Assembly: GCA_033557465.1 (NCBI GenBank)
Contig: CM066040.1
Span: 330,106,297-330,170,296, forward strand
Source: Ichthyophis bannanicus
Lineage: Eukaryota; Chordata; Amphibia; Gymnophiona; Ichthyophiidae
DNA length: 64,000 bases
Reading direction: 5' to 3'
Below are positions 1-11,165 of the stretch, one piece after another. Under the pieces are notes generated by a model, which saw only the letters and a list, made by a program, of their open reading frames with translations, was not told where the DNA came from and made no database searches. How positions within the stretch are numbered: the stretch's first letter is position 1; every line of letters begins with the position of its first letter. The position numbers were made by a program, and so were the translations under genes.

Positions 1-177
1 AAGGGACCCAGGATATCAATGCTTGAACCAATACAAGCATTGTGGAACCTGTGTCCCTTGGGGAAACTGCTAGGTACGTATGATCTAGATTGGCCACTGT
101 TGGAAACAGAATACTGGGCTTGATGGACCTTGGTCTGACCCAGTATGGCATATCTTATGTTCTTATGTTCTTATGAC
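1..177 (+). mobile_element. CR1-type LINE (CR1-a), 3' end only
   Basis: The segment ends in the typical CR1 3' region, with cttgatggaccttggtctg followed by the 8-bp-like tail repeat ttatgttc/ttatgttc. The same tail recurs at 23421-23590, 30104-30690 (antisense), 40432 (antisense) and 53781. The next base begins DIRS coding DNA, so this CR1 was probably inserted in DIRS copy 1, whose 5' part would lie left of the window. No coding sequence remains. Confidence 0.85.
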
Positions 178-325
178 CCTTTCCATTATAAGGGAAGGGT
201 ACAAACTTCATTTCTTAAACCTTCCTCCTCACACCATGGTGAGATAGTTCAATTCTCCAACATCTCTCCTCAACCTTCTGGGTCAAGAGATTTCTACCCT
301 TCTTGCCCAAGGGGCAATAGAAGAA

Positions 326-1977
326 GTGCCTCTTCTTCAACAGGGCTCAGGGTTCTACTCTCCCTATTTTCTGATTCCAAAGAAAACAGGGGGTTACAGA
401 CCCATATTAGATCTCAGAGAATTGAACAAATTCCTATGCAAGGAGAAATTCAAGATGATTTCTCTAGGTACTCTCCTTCCATTCCTTCAGAGTCAGGATT
501 GGCTTTGTTCTCTAGATCTCAAGGATGCGTATACCCATGTACTCATCCATCCAACACACAGAAGGTTCCTTCGGTTCCTTTATCAGGGAAAGCACTATCA
601 ATACAAGGTGCTTCCCTTTGGTCTGGCCTCTGCTCCAAGAGTGTTCACAAAATGCATGGCAGTAATAGCTGCATTTCTACGCACTCTAGGGATATTCGTA
701 TTCCCATATCTGGACGACTGGCTCATCCGAGCTCCATCCCAGTCAGAGGCCCAGACTTCCCTAGCCTGCACAATGCGTGTCCTGCAGTATCTGGGACTGG
801 TTATAAACATTCCAAAGTCCCAACTCACCCCTACTCAGTCTCTAGAGTTCATAGGGGCCTTTCTGGATTCCACAACTGCAAGGGCCTATCTTCCCCAGGC
901 CCGTTGCCTACACTTAGTGCAGTTAGCTTCTCAGATTCAGTTAAAAACCCACCTAACTGCTCGAGAGATGTTACAACTGCTAGGCCACATGGCATCCACT
1001 GTGCATGTGGTCCCTTATGCTCACCTTCACATGAGGGCAGCTCAATGGACTTTGTCCACCCAGTGGACCCAGGCATCTGGAAGTCTGTCAGACAAAATAG
1101 CATCCTCCAGGCGCCTCTTTTGGTCTCTCCAGTGGTGGAAGTCCACTCAAAATCTGGTGCTGGGGTCCCTCTTCCAACAGTTGTTACCCCAAGCAATCCT
1201 TACAACAGATGCCTCTCCAAAGGGTTGGGGAGCTCATCTTCAAGACCTCTCCACCCAGGGCATTTGGTCCCCACAGGAGACCTCCCTACATATCGACTTC
1301 TTAGAGCTCAGAGCAATCTTCTTGGCTCTCAGAGTCTTCCATACCCTGCTCAGCTACAAGACAGTCCTCATTCACACGGACAACCAAGTAGCCATGTTCT
1401 ATGTGAACAAGCAGGGAGGAACTGGCTCTCTGTTGCTTTGCAACGAAGCTCTGAGATTGTGGGCCTTCGCCAGAGAGCATCAAATTCATCTTCTGGCAGT
1501 ATACCTTCCAGGAGTTCAAAACTCTTGGGCAGACAGACTCAGTCGAGTTCTGCTTCCACACGAATGGTCCCTTCATATGGACCAGATAGTCAGAATCTTT
1601 CGAATTTGGGGAACCCCGGACATAGACCTCTTCGCAAGTCCGTGGAATGCCAAACTTCCCCGATTCTGTTCCAGAATTCCGTGTCAGGGAGTTCAGGCCA
1701 AGGATGCCTTCCTCCTTCATTGGGGTCAAGACTTCCTGTACGCCTTTCCACCCATTCCCCTAATTCCCTGTTCAAGCTTCAGAGAGATCGAGGGACTATG
1801 ATCCTCATAGCTCCACGTTGGCCACGCCAAGTGTGGTACCCTCTACTTCTGCATCTTTCCCAAGCTCCCTCCCTGGACTTAGGGTCTGCTCCAGATCTCC
1901 TGTCTCAGGAGGGGGGAACGTTGTGGCACCCAAACCCCCAATCTCTCCATCTCAGGGCTTGGTTGCTGAAGGCTTAG
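326..1977 (+). pseudogene. DIRS copy 1 polyprotein: reverse transcriptase, RNase H, Dam-like methyltransferase
   Basis: Open from 326 to 1801. RT signatures are YRPILDLRELNKFL near residue 32 onward and the catalytic YLDDWLI at about residues 128-134. RNase H follows with TTDASPKGWGAHL (Asp near residue 295), the acidic LELRAIFLAL and TDNQVAMFYVNKQGG (Asp near 352). The C-terminal part has DIDLFASPWNAKLPRF and YAFPPIPLI, the arrangement of the phage-Dam-like methyltransferase domain known from DIRS elements. Near 1770-1800 the homology moves to another frame (IAPRWPRQVWYPLLLHL) and stops at 1975-1977, so one frameshift breaks the gene. The end overlaps the recombinase gene. It copies RNA to DNA in the parent element; this copy is probably not functional unless the frameshift is recoded. 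Confidence 0.85.
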
Positions 1978-3014
1978 ACCTTCAAGATTGGCATCTTTCT
2001 CAGCAAGTAAGGGATATCCTTCATGCTTCCAGAAAGCCTTCTACCAGACGTTCCTATGCTTTTAAATGGAAAAGGTTTACCATTTGGTGTGCTGAGAAGG
2101 GTATTAACCCTCTAGTAATACCTTTGAATTCCTTACTAGAGTATCTCCTGCATCTTTCCCATGCAGGCCTCAAGACGAATTCAGTAAGGGTCCATTTGAG
2201 TGCTATTGCAGCATCTCTCAAGCCTCTCAATGGACAACCTGTTTCCTCTCATCCTCTTATTGCAAGATTCATGAGAGGCCTTCTTTTAACTAAACCTCCC
2301 ATTAGACCACCTCCAGTGGCATGGGACTTGAATCTGGTTCTTGGTCAGCTCATGAAGCCACCCTTTGAACCCTTAGCCACTACCTCCTTGAAATTTCTTT
2401 CCTGGAAGGTTATCTTTCTTATTGCAGTCACCTCAGCTCGCCGCATCAGTGAACTGCAAGCCTTAGTGGCTAATCCACCTTTTACAAGGTTCCATCATGA
2501 TAAGGTAGTCCTTAGGACCAATCCACACTTTATGCCTAAAGTGGTCTCGCCCTTTCATCTTAACCAAGAGGTATATTTACCTGTCTTTTTTCCAGGTCCT
2601 CATGCATCAAGTGCAGAGAGGAATCTTCATACCCTGGATTGTAAGAGGGCTCTTGCCTTTTACTTGCAAAGGACACAGCAACATAGAAAGTCTTCCCAAA
2701 TCTTTGTTGCCTTTGATCCCTCTCATTTGGGACTTCCAGTCTCTAAGAGGACACTGTCAAATTGGATTGCTCAGTGTATTTCTTTCGCCTACCAGAGTAA
2801 GAACCTTTCTCTGGAGGGCCATGTCACAGCTCACAATGTGAGGGCCATGGCAACCTCTATGGCTCATCTAAATTCTGTGTCCATTGACCAGATCTGTCGA
2901 GCGGCCACCTGGGCCTCGGTTCATACCTTCACAGCCCATTACTGCTTGGACAAGGACTCCTGCCGGGATGCCTTGTTTGGTCAGGCTGTTCTCAAACACC
3001 TGTTCCATGCTTAA
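1818..3014 (+). CDS. DIRS copy 1 tyrosine recombinase, intact 398 aa
   Basis: An uninterrupted ORF begins with MATPS inside the polyprotein end, in another frame, as is usual for DIRS. The core-binding part has TRRSYAFKWKRFTIWCAEKG, then LLEYLLHLS and NSVRVHLSAI. The catalytic domain shows TSARRISELQ (first Arg, residues 208/209), HNVRAM (His339 and Arg342), RAATWAS, and the nucleophilic Tyr375 in FTAHYCLD. These are the R..HxxR..Y residues of tyrosine recombinases. In DIRS elements the enzyme inserts a circular DNA intermediate. It is the only complete enzyme-coding ORF in the window. The start is inferred from the first ATG in frame; another start is possible. Confidence 0.85.
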   Translation: MATPSVVPSTSASFPSSLPGLRVCSRSPVSGGGNVVAPKPPISPSQGLVAEGLDLQDWHLSQQVRDILHASRKPSTRRSYAFKWKRFTIWCAEKGINPLVIPLNSLLEYLLHLSHAGLKTNSVRVHLSAIAASLKPLNGQPVSSHPLIARFMRGLLLTKPPIRPPPVAWDLNLVLGQLMKPPFEPLATTSLKFLSWKVIFLIAVTSARRISELQALVANPPFTRFHHDKVVLRTNPHFMPKVVSPFHLNQEVYLPVFFPGPHASSAERNLHTLDCKRALAFYLQRTQQHRKSSQIFVAFDPSHLGLPVSKRTLSNWIAQCISFAYQSKNLSLEGHVTAHNVRAMATSMAHLNSVSIDQICRAATWASVHTFTAHYCLDKDSCRDALFGQAVLKHLFHA

Positions 3015-3119
3015 TCAACTCCTACCCTCCATCCCTGGTTGGATGCCTGAGATCCATGGGAGGAGGTGGAGCCCTTCTCTGGGTCTCACAACCTTGGGGA
3101 TCTCCCGGGCATCTCTAGC

Positions 3120-3500
3120 TGGGGAGTCCCCATATGTGAAGACTCATTCCTGCTTGTTCCTGGAGATAGCACAGTTACTTACCTGTAACAGGTGATCTCT
3201 GGGAACAGCAGGAATAAGTCTTCACAACTCACCCACCTCCCCTAGGAGTTGTATCTCTCTATCTATCTTTCCTTTCCCCTCTCTCTCTTTGTCTCAGCTT
3301 TAAAACTCGAACTGGAGAGAGGCGGTTAGGAAAGGCGGGAAGGCAGCGCGCAGGCGCTGTGGGATGCTCCCAAAAGCTTTCCTTTTTTGGGACGCTGGAG
3401 AGCGTTCCCGCGCAGGCTCCGTTGGTACCGACGTACCCATATGTGAAGACTTATTCCTGCTGTTCCCAGAGATCACCTGTTACAGGTAAGTAACTGTGCT
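3120..3500 (+). repeat. DIRS copy 1 internal complementary region and right inverted terminal repeat
   Basis: A perfect 59-bp inverted repeat pairs 3168-3226 with 3442-3500 (arm starts agcacagttacttacctgta). The first arm is the right half of the internal complementary region (about 3128-3226) and the second is the outer right terminal repeat. The left half (catatgtgaagactcattcc onward) matches the left terminal repeat seen in copy 4, reverse-complemented. In the DIRS model this region serves as a bridge for circle closure. A palindrome ttGGTACCga lies just inside the right repeat at 3424-3429. Confidence 0.85.
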
Positions 3501-3636
3501 GTCTGTCTTGACTAGACTGTAAGCTCTTATAAGCAGAAACTGTCTCTTACATGTCTCTGTACAGCACTACGTACACTTTATTTACAAATATATAGTGTAT
3601 AGTGTAGCATTATATAAATATAGCTGTAGTAAACTG
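3501..3636 (+). mobile_element. LINE-type 3' tail fragment
   Basis: The sequence gactagactgtaagctctta followed by a phrase on the pattern tgtacagcactacgtac resembles the 3' tail of a widespread vertebrate LINE. There is no coding sequence. The family is uncertain. Confidence 0.45.
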
Positions 3637-3778
3637 AGTGTCCTTGGGATGGACCCTAAAATAACTGACTTTGTAACAAATCAATTGAGTGGGAGATGTC
3701 AGAGGGTAGTAGTAAATGGAGTTCACTCTGAAGATAGGGACATTACCAGTAGTGTGCTGCAAGGATTGGTCCTGGACG
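3637..3778 (+). mobile_element. CR1-b reverse transcriptase fragment
   Basis: Translation gives LGMDPKITDFVTNQLSGR, then VVVNGVHSEDRD and VLQGLVLD. This is a decayed match to LGIDPKVLNWIRNWLTDR ... VPQGSILG in the CR1 copy at 46029-47213. It stops abruptly where the L2-like element begins. A CR1 piece resumes at 6106 but lacks about 370 bp of the RT, so the L2 may have inserted with a target deletion (inference). Confidence 0.6.
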
Positions 3779-6105
3779 CCGCATCATCCCTCAAATGCTG
3801 GAACAATTTCCACCTTCTAATGCACTCCTTCCTGGGAATTTCCTTTCTCTCCCTGTGGGTGAACAGGTCCACACTTGACACACTTCCCTTTCCGAAGCAG
3901 TAGATGAGGTAGCCCCCGCTTCGCTCTCAGCCTGTCCCCTCCAAGTGCCACCACCCCTGGTATCACACTGGTATTCACCTCTTCTGGACACATGTCTGTT
4001 GGGCCGAGAAGTCTTGGAGGAAGCACTGTGCCCCACTTCTCCTTCAATGCTTCAAACAGGCCCATCATCATTATCATTCCAAGCTCACCTTGGCAAAGAA
4101 CTTGTACTACTCTGACCTCTTCTCCTCCTCCTCCTCTAACCAGCCTCGCCATCTTTATTATGTCCTTGCTGAACTTTCCAAACTCAATTCCATTCATTCA
4201 CCTGCAGAGATTGCACCTGCTCCCGATCTTCTTGCACAGCTTTTCTATGAAAAAGTCACACTCCACTCATCGTTCCTTAACTGGCCTCTTCCTCGTCCCC
4301 TGCTTCCCTACAGCCCCACTCTCTCCCCACCCTTCATCTTTATAGCACACGTGGTCCACCTTTTACCCGCTGTCTGCTCCAGAACTGTTTAAGACTCTCA
4401 CCTCTTTTCGCAAGACCACTTGCTGCTCTGACACCATTTCTCTGCCTGGCTGACAGAAACATCACTTGTCCCTCTTGCCTTCCATTCTTGCAATTTTGAA
4501 AAATAGCTCTCTTCTGGTATCTTCCTTTCTTTTTACAAAAAAGCTCTGGTCCACCCTCTTCTGAAAAATCTCTTGCTCCGCTCACTATAGGCCCATTTCT
4601 AATCTTCCATTTCTATTAGAAATCTTGGAGAAAGTAGGCTTTTAACAGCTCATCACACACCTTGATTCCACGCACATATTCCACCCCTGCCAGTTTGGTT
4701 TTCACCCTGGGAACCATACTGAAATGATCCTCCTTTCTCTCCTCAGCGAAATCCGTGAATCTCATGATAAAGGTAACATAACTCAAGTTGTCTCTCTTGA
4801 TCTGTCATCTGCTTTTGATTTAGTTGACCTCACTACCTTGCTCACCAGATTCTGCAGCTTTGGCTCTCAAGGCACATTTCCATTCTTTTCTTTCCCACCA
4901 TTCTTTGTCTGTCGCTCTGGGCCCTTCCTCATCTCTGTTTACTCCCCTTCCCTGCAGTGTTCCTCAAGACTCTGTCCTTGTCCCCTGTTCTTCAATGTTT
5001 TCCTAGTTCCTCTCACTCTCCTGGTGCAGCAGTGCGGGATATTGGCATATTATTATGCCAATGATATTATTCTGATTCTTCACACTGATTCCCTTTCTCC
5101 TGATCTTTCACCGCTGAACACCTATCTTACTAGAATCACCTGTTGGATGTCCACTAACTATTCGATTGTGAACTCTTGGAAAACCTTCGCCATCTGGCTC
5201 ACTGGTAATAGTCCATGCCCTTCACTTGGTCCTCTGCTTTCAGATACTCCTATTCTCCTGGTCTCCTCTCTTCGTTATCTGGTCATCATACGTGACTCTT
5301 CTTTTTCATTTCAGGATCACATCACAGTCCTTGTTCGCTGTTCTTTCTATTCATTCTGGGAGATCTGTTCCATGCTCCCCTTTCTCTCTAACCCCTCTCT
5401 GGCCACACTCCTGCTCTCTCTTGTTATGTCATGTCTGCAATATTGCAATGTAGTGCTTGCTGGTCTTCCTTATTATCAACTATATTGTCTGCAGCTCATT
5501 CAAAAGACCGCTGTCCATATTCCTACATCCAAGTCACGCTATAACCATATCATCCCCCTTCTCATGCACTTTCATTGGCTTCCAGTACCCTTCCGCATCC
5601 ACTTTAAGATCCTCTCTTTGTTTCATAAGGTCCTTCATTCTGGTATCCCTCTTTATCTCTCTAACCTCATCCATTTGCATGCTCCTCACTGAGTACTCCG
5701 TTTCGTTCATGCTAATCACCTTCACCTACCCTTTGCCACATGTGCTTGGCTGAAGATAACCTGCCACTTTGAATTTTATTTTCTGGAACTCTTTACCTCC
5801 AGCCCTCAGTCTCGAATCATCACTTACCAGATTTAGAATGCTACTCAAGTCATACCTATACCAGAAAGCCTTTGACCTGTCACATGCTGACCGACCCCCC
5901 CCCCCCAACCATCTCATCTCCTGTGCCCCAAAACCCTATGTTGGTCTTTTCCTGTTCCCCCTTTGTGTGATTGTGCTTTCTCTTTTCTTTCCTGTCAGAA
6001 GCTGGCTTTCCTTTTTTACTCTCTATATTTTGACTTTTTTTAAACTATACACTGCCCTGCTGCTGTTTTTTTAAGGGCGGTATGTCAAATGAAAATAAAC
6101 ATAAA
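3779..6105 (+). mobile_element. L2-like LINE, degraded, 3' end intact
   Basis: The coding signal is consistently + strand: PISNLPFLLEILEKV near 4590, then CQFGFHPGNHTEM, the RT block SLDLSSAFDLVD (near 4790), a decayed active site YYANDIILIL (near 5045), HIIPLLMHFHWLPVPFRIHFK (near 5540) and FWNSLPPAL (near 5780). This order is that of L2-clade ORF2. It ends in an A-rich tail (aaaataaacataaa) near 6105, directly against a CR1 fragment. The upstream 3779-4600 part has many stops. Confidence 0.75.
4724..5692 (+). pseudogene. L2-like reverse transcriptase, longest remaining open part (322 aa)
   Basis: The frame stays open across the palm and thumb regions, but the RT active-site box reads YAND instead of YADD and upstream RT motifs are in other frames. 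The C-terminal HWLP motif typical of L2/Rex-type LINEs is present. No endonuclease domain is legible in frame. Confidence 0.6.
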
Positions 6106-6150
6106 TAGGAAGAGGAATGACCAACAGGAAAAGGGGATGATAATGCCTTT
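6106..6150 (+). mobile_element. CR1-b fragment, left flank of the RTE insertion
   Basis: The sequence agaggaatgaccaacaggaa followed by ataatgccttt matches the CR1 stretch at 47165-47210 (RGITSRKK region). Its continuation, starting with tgtataagtcactagtgagg, is found at 15097 after the RTE. The last 11 bp (6140-6150, ataatgccttt) recur at 15086-15096 with one mismatch and act as the target duplication. Confidence 0.7.
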
Positions 6151-6459
6151 ATGTGGTTAAGTGCTGTTGAAACAGGGTAAACTCATGGCAGCCCTCTGGA
6201 TAGTTGTCTAAACTGTGCTGGGTCTTCAGTCAGGCAGCTTATTGTTAATAGAGTGGCACCCATAGCTGCTGCTATTGTATCAATCCATCTCATTGCTGGC
6301 CTTCCTCTTTTGCGTTAACCATCTACCTTGCCGAGCATGATGTCTTTCTCTAGCTATCTCTCTCTTTGCATGATGTGTCCAAAGTATGAAAGTTGAAATC
6401 TTGTCATCCGAGCTTCTAAAGAAAGCTTAGACTAGTGCGCCCTGGCTATCGAGAGGAGC

Positions 6460-7740
6460 TTGACAGCACTCCTGACAGCCTTGCTACCGGTGGTATCGAC
6501 GGCTCCAGGGGTGCAGGTGTTGGCATCTGGCTTAAGACCAATACCTCTGGGGCCGATACTCACCCTCGAACTTGCATTGGAGGATCCTCTCTCTCCGATG
6601 TCTGCTTTGGAACCAACAGGCATCATCGGTACACAACAGGCTCCCGGTACTGTACTGATCGATCCTCGACATCAGCATGAGACCGTCGATACTTTGACTC
6701 TACTTCATCTGATTCCGATGATGTATCAGAGGATTTTAGGAGAACCTGGGATCCCCCTTCTGATCACGCACCTCGTCATGAACACAGAGGACATGTCTTT
6801 TCAAGACTTCATTCAGGACATTGGCAGCAGGCCTTCAGGTTACCATGACATTGGAAAATGAACTGAGAGCAGATGAATTGGAGATCTTCCAATACCCTTC
6901 AGTGCCCAAAGAGGCTGCCACGTTACGGTGCGTCTCACCTGCAGGATCTAATGCTATGTATGTGGGAGGCCCTGCTAATGGTTCCGCCTATCAGCAAACA
7001 ACTCAATATCATGTACCGAGTTCTACCATGCCCTGGCTTTCAAAAGCCTCAATTACCACACCACACCATTCCATGGTAGTGTAATTGGCAATGCATTGCA
7101 TTAAGAGTTCTAAAAATCATTCTTCCATGCCTCTGAGCAAGGACTCCAGAACTCTGGATGCTTTTCAGTGTTGTTGTTTTCAGGCATGCATGCTCACTTC
7201 TAAGATTACATCCTACATGCTCTACATGGGCATGTATCTCAAGGATATCTCTAGAAATCTGGAGAACCTTGCTCCTATCCTTCCTGATGACAAATGTGAT
7301 GCATTTCTAGCCTTAATCAGGCAAATCAGAAATACACTAAGTTTCTTATCAGAACATCTTTTGATGCCTTTGAGTCTTCCAGTAGAGCTTCAGCAGTCTG
7401 CATTGGTGCTCGCAGAATGGACTGGCTCCAGGCATCTGACCTTGAGCAGTGGGTGCAAGATAAATTGGCCAATATCTCCTGCTCTGGAGAGAACCTCTTT
7501 GGAGAAGACTGGAGAGATTGAGACACATGATCTCATCCTCAAATGATTCTCCTGAAAGACATCAGGCTCCTCTAGGAGAAAGACCAATTCAAAGAAGTCT
7601 TTCTATCCTAAAAAGGAGAGATATTATCCTTCTTATCCAATTGCAGCTGCTTACCAGTCTCAGCAGCAACAGCAGAGACAACAGGGCCTTCATCAGCCTA
7701 AGAAGCCTAAGGTGCTTAAGCCACAAAGCGCACCTGGTTT
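6460..7740 (+). pseudogene. DIRS copy 2 Gag-like protein, broken
   Basis: Pieces in three frames align with Gag of copies 3 and 4: MSFQDFIQDIG near 6795, then the pattern ending SSTMPWLSKASITTPHHSMV near 7020, and TLDAFQCC..QACMLTSKI followed by YMLYMGMYLKDISRNLENL (7160-7265). Comparable stretches are LYMGMYLRDLAKEIAGF in copy 3 and IFYMGLSLEEVTKKLLLL in copy 4. At least two frameshifts separate the parts. The end, near 7740, is cut by the CR1 insertion. Confidence 0.65.
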
Positions 7741-7741
7741 T

Positions 7742-8338
7742 TAGAAACATGATGGCAGAAAATGACCACATGGCCTATCTAGTCTGCCCTTCCGTCTCAA
7801 CTACAGTAGTCCCCTTTTTACCTTTAGAGATCCTCTGTGTTTGTCTCATGCTTTTTTAAATTCAGATACTGTCCTCATGTCTACTATCTCCTCTGGCAGA
7901 CTATTCCACACATGTACCACTCTATCCATAAAGAAATATTTCCACATACTACTCCTGAGTCTATCCCCTTTCACTCTCATCCATTGTCTGCTTTTAGCAG
8001 AGCTTGCCTTCAATTGAAAGAGACCCTCCTGTGCATTTATGCCACGGAGGTTTTTAAATGTCCCTATCAAATCGCCCCTATCCCACCTTTCCTCCAAAGT
8101 ATACATATTAAGATCTTTAACTCTGTTCTCATATGCTTCATAACGAAGACCACTAACCATTTTAGTAGCCACCTTCTGCACTGACTCCATCCTGCTTATA
8201 TCCTTCTGAAGGTGCGGTCGACAGAATTTCACACAGTATTCCAAATGAGGTCACACCAGAGACTTATACAGAGGCATTATAACCTCCTTTTTTCTGCTTA
8301 CTCACTCCTTCCTAGAGAGCATAGCTACTTTGCCTCTG
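7742..8338 (-). mobile_element. CR1-b 3' fragment, antisense, inside DIRS copy 2
   Basis: The minus strand translates at 7846-8244 to the CR1 RT C-terminal region (MEYCVKFCRPHLQKDISRM, ATKMVSGLRYEAYENRVKDL, LNMYTLEE). The plus-strand start (agaaaatgaccacatggcc) is the reverse complement of the CR1-b tail that also ends the copies at 14870 and 15850. DIRS Gag precedes it and DIRS RT follows it. Confidence 0.8.
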
Positions 8339-8559
8339 CAGGGTCCCCCAACCCTTTCACATAGCAGTCAGACTCTGTTCTAATGCCCATAGGTGGCACC
8401 TCATCACACCAGAACAATGGGCTCTCAACATCGTCCAAAGGGGCTTCAAAAGCTTACCCTCCACCACCTCCACAAGAGATTATCCTGCAAAACCTCGGCA
8501 GGCCAATCTCCTATCGGCTGAGGTGGCCACCCTCTTTGCTCAGGGGGCTGTAGAAATAG

Positions 8560-10147
8560 TTTCTCCCAACTAAGAAGGCAGGGGTTTCTACTCTCCTTAC
8601 TTTTTTATCCCTAAGAAGACAGGAGCGATCAGGTCCATTCTAGATCGAGGGATCTCAACAAATTCCTTGTTTGAGAAAAATTCAAAAAGATTTCCTTTGG
8701 TACTCTTCTGCCATACCTTCCTCTATACATAGCCAGTCGTTCCTCTGCCATACCTTCAGAGGAACGACTGACTATGTTCTCTAGACCTCAAGAAGACATA
8801 CACACATCTGCTAATCCACCCTCAATACAGAAAATATCTGCATTTTCGGGTTCAGCAGACCCTTTACTAATATCGGATGCTCCCCTTCGGGCTAACCTCC
8901 ACACCCCGAGCGTTCACAAAAGATAGCTGCCTATATTTGTACCTTGGGGATCTTAGTTTTCCCCTACTTAGATGACTGACTAATTGGGGAGAATCCCCAA
9001 AAGAGCTAAAACTATCTCGTCATCTCACCATTACTGTGCTTCAAAATCTGGGATTTGTCTTAAATTTTCCCAAATCACACCTTGTCCCTCCCAGCAGCTC
9101 AAATTTATTGGGCATGTCTGGACACTTGTCAGGCCCGAGCTTTCCTTCCACAGGACCGCTCTGCTCGTCCCATTGAACTGGCCCACACTATAAAGAGTCA
9201 CAGTGCTGTGACAGCTCAAGAAGTGTTACATTTTCTGTGACACATGGCCTTCACAGTCCATGCCCATCTGTACATGAGACAGGCTCAATGGATGCTCTCG
9301 TCTCAATGGACCCAGGCAACCGGGCGTCTCTCAGACAAGATTTGCATCACTCCTCCTCTTGTCAACTCCCTCCAGTGATGGTGCTTCCCTCAAAACCTAT
9401 TCGGAGGTCACCTTTTCAGATCCCTCCACTTCAATGTACCTTGCAACAGATGCTTCCAGACTCGGGTGGGGAGCACATCTGGACAGTCTCACTACCCAAG
9501 GGCAGTGGACAGAACAGGAATCTCAGTTGCAGATCAACCTCCTGGAGCTACGTGCTCTCATGAATGCCCTTCTGGTTTTTCAACCCCAACTTTCAGGCAA
9601 ACAGGTCTTAGTCCAAACAGACAACCAGTTGGCCATGTTCTATATGAATAAGCAGGGGGAGGTATGGGTTCCTATCCCCTCTGCCAGGAAGCCCTTCATC
9701 TCTGGCTCTTCTCCATTGCACATCAAATCCATCTCAGAGCGGTGTATCTCTCAGGTGAACTCAGTCTCCTTGTGGACAGACTCAGAATCTTGGATCTTCT
9801 ACATGTGGGGGATCCCCAGAATGGATTTGTTTGCCATCCAGGAAAATGTACAACTGCCGCTGTTTTGCTCAAGGCTTCCCTTCCTACACAGTCAAGCAAC
9901 AAATGCCTTCCTTCTCAATTGGGGAAGGGGCCTGCTTTATGCATTTCTACCCACCCCCTTAATACCCAAGATCCTGTTCAAGCTGCAGGCCGACAGGGTT
10001 TCCATGATTCCAATAGCCTCTTACTGGCCCCATCAACCATGGTTTCCTCTGCTGCTTCAACTAGCACAGACTCTACCCCTCAGCCTGGAACATACGCCCA
10101 ATCTCCTCTCTCAGGATCATGGAATGCTTCTCCATCCCAATCCATAA
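8560..10147 (+). pseudogene. DIRS copy 2 RT, RNase H and methyltransferase remnants
   Basis: RT begins near 8575 with a frame-shifted version of GFYSPYFFIPKKTGA. The active site at 8965 reads YLDD followed by a stop where the Trp of YLDDWLI should be (tga for tgg). RNase H is clearer at 9359-9663: ATDASRLGWGAHL, INLLELRALMNALL and QTDNQLAMFYMNKQG. Downstream, the Dam-like box near 9938 reads YAFLPTPLI, with Leu replacing the first Pro of the FPP motif. The gene is dead. Confidence 0.75.
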
Positions 10148-10179
10148 ACCCTTCATCTCATGGCACGGCTGCTGAAAGC

Positions 10180-11165
10180 ACGATCTTTGCTGACCTCAGC
10201 CTTCCGCAACAGGTCAAGGACATCCTATTTACATCATGTAAGCCATCTACAAGATGTTTTTATGCCTTCAAATGGCACAGTTTCACCTTCTGGTGTACCC
10301 CGAAACATATTGATCCCTCTGCCTGTCTGGTGAAATTTCTTTTATAGTATCTCCTCCATTTGCCTTTGACAAGTCTTAAGACTAACTCAGTCAGAGTTCA
10401 TCTTAGTGCCATCTCAGCCAGTCACAGGCCGGTGGACAAGCATCCTATTTCTTAACACCCTTTGGTGCAACGATTTATGTGGGGTCTTCTACTATCCAAG
10501 CCACCAATCAAACCACCTCCGGTGGGTTGGGACCTTAACGTGGTCCTAGAACAACTTCTAAAGCTTCCTTTTGAGCCTTTAGATACCACTTCTTTAAAAT
10601 TCTGTTCTTGGAAGGTAATCTTCCTTATTGCCCTTACCTTAGCTCACTGTATCAGTGAACTGCAGGCCTTAGTGTCAGATCCTCCATAAACTCCATTCCA
10701 TCACAACAAGGTGGTTCTCCTTACCCATCCACATTTCCTTCCAAAGGTGGTCTTCCACCATCTCAACCATTTGGTGATGCAACTGAGGCAGCGCTACACA
10801 CTCTAGATTGCAACATGCTCTGGCTTTCTATTTGGACAAAACCAAGAATCTCAGGAAATCCTCTCAGTTATTCATTTCCTTTGATCTAAGTCACCTTGGA
10901 CTTCCAGCGGTCAAAGTGCATCCTCTCTAATTGGATTGCGAACTGCATTTCTTTTGCGTGCGCTCAAGCAGGACTCTCCCTCAAGGGCCACGTCACCACT
11001 CTCAATGTGTGAGCCATGACAACCTGAGTTGCCAACCTTCGTTCCATCTCCATTGATGAAATCTATCGAGCAGCTACCTTCGCTGCTCACTACTGCCTAG
11101 ACAGGGACTCATGCCAGGATGCTGTATTTGGCCAGGCTGTCCTCCAGCACCTTTTTGAGACCTAA
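10180..11165 (+). pseudogene. DIRS copy 2 tyrosine recombinase, broken
   Basis: Homology to the intact copy-1 enzyme runs throughout (LPQQVKDILFTSCKPSTR, NSVRVHLSAIS, PPPVGWDLNVVLEQLL), interrupted by stops near 10346, 10454 and 10688 and by frameshifts. The first catalytic Arg region reads LAHCISELQ instead of SARRISELQ, so the Arg is lost, and the HxxR region reads LNV followed by a stop. It is catalytically dead on two counts. Confidence 0.75.

Larger units (their letters stand above)
178..3500 (+). mobile_element. DIRS-type tyrosine-recombinase retrotransposon, copy 1 (5' part missing)
   Basis: The copy holds the RT / RNase H / methyltransferase polyprotein (326-1977), an overlapping tyrosine recombinase gene (1818-3014), and the right end with an internal complementary region plus right terminal repeat (3120-3500). 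DIRS elements integrate by a tyrosine recombinase rather than a DDE integrase and have no target duplication, and none is seen. Gag and the left terminal repeat are absent, cut off by the CR1 at the window edge. It is the best-preserved right half of the four DIRS copies. Confidence 0.9.

Noticed and set aside
145..1770. Long overlapping frame ahead of and across the DIRS polyprotein
   Set aside because: It is a Ser/Pro-rich shadow of the RT frame; only its last part (about 1770-1977) carries real homology, after a frameshift.
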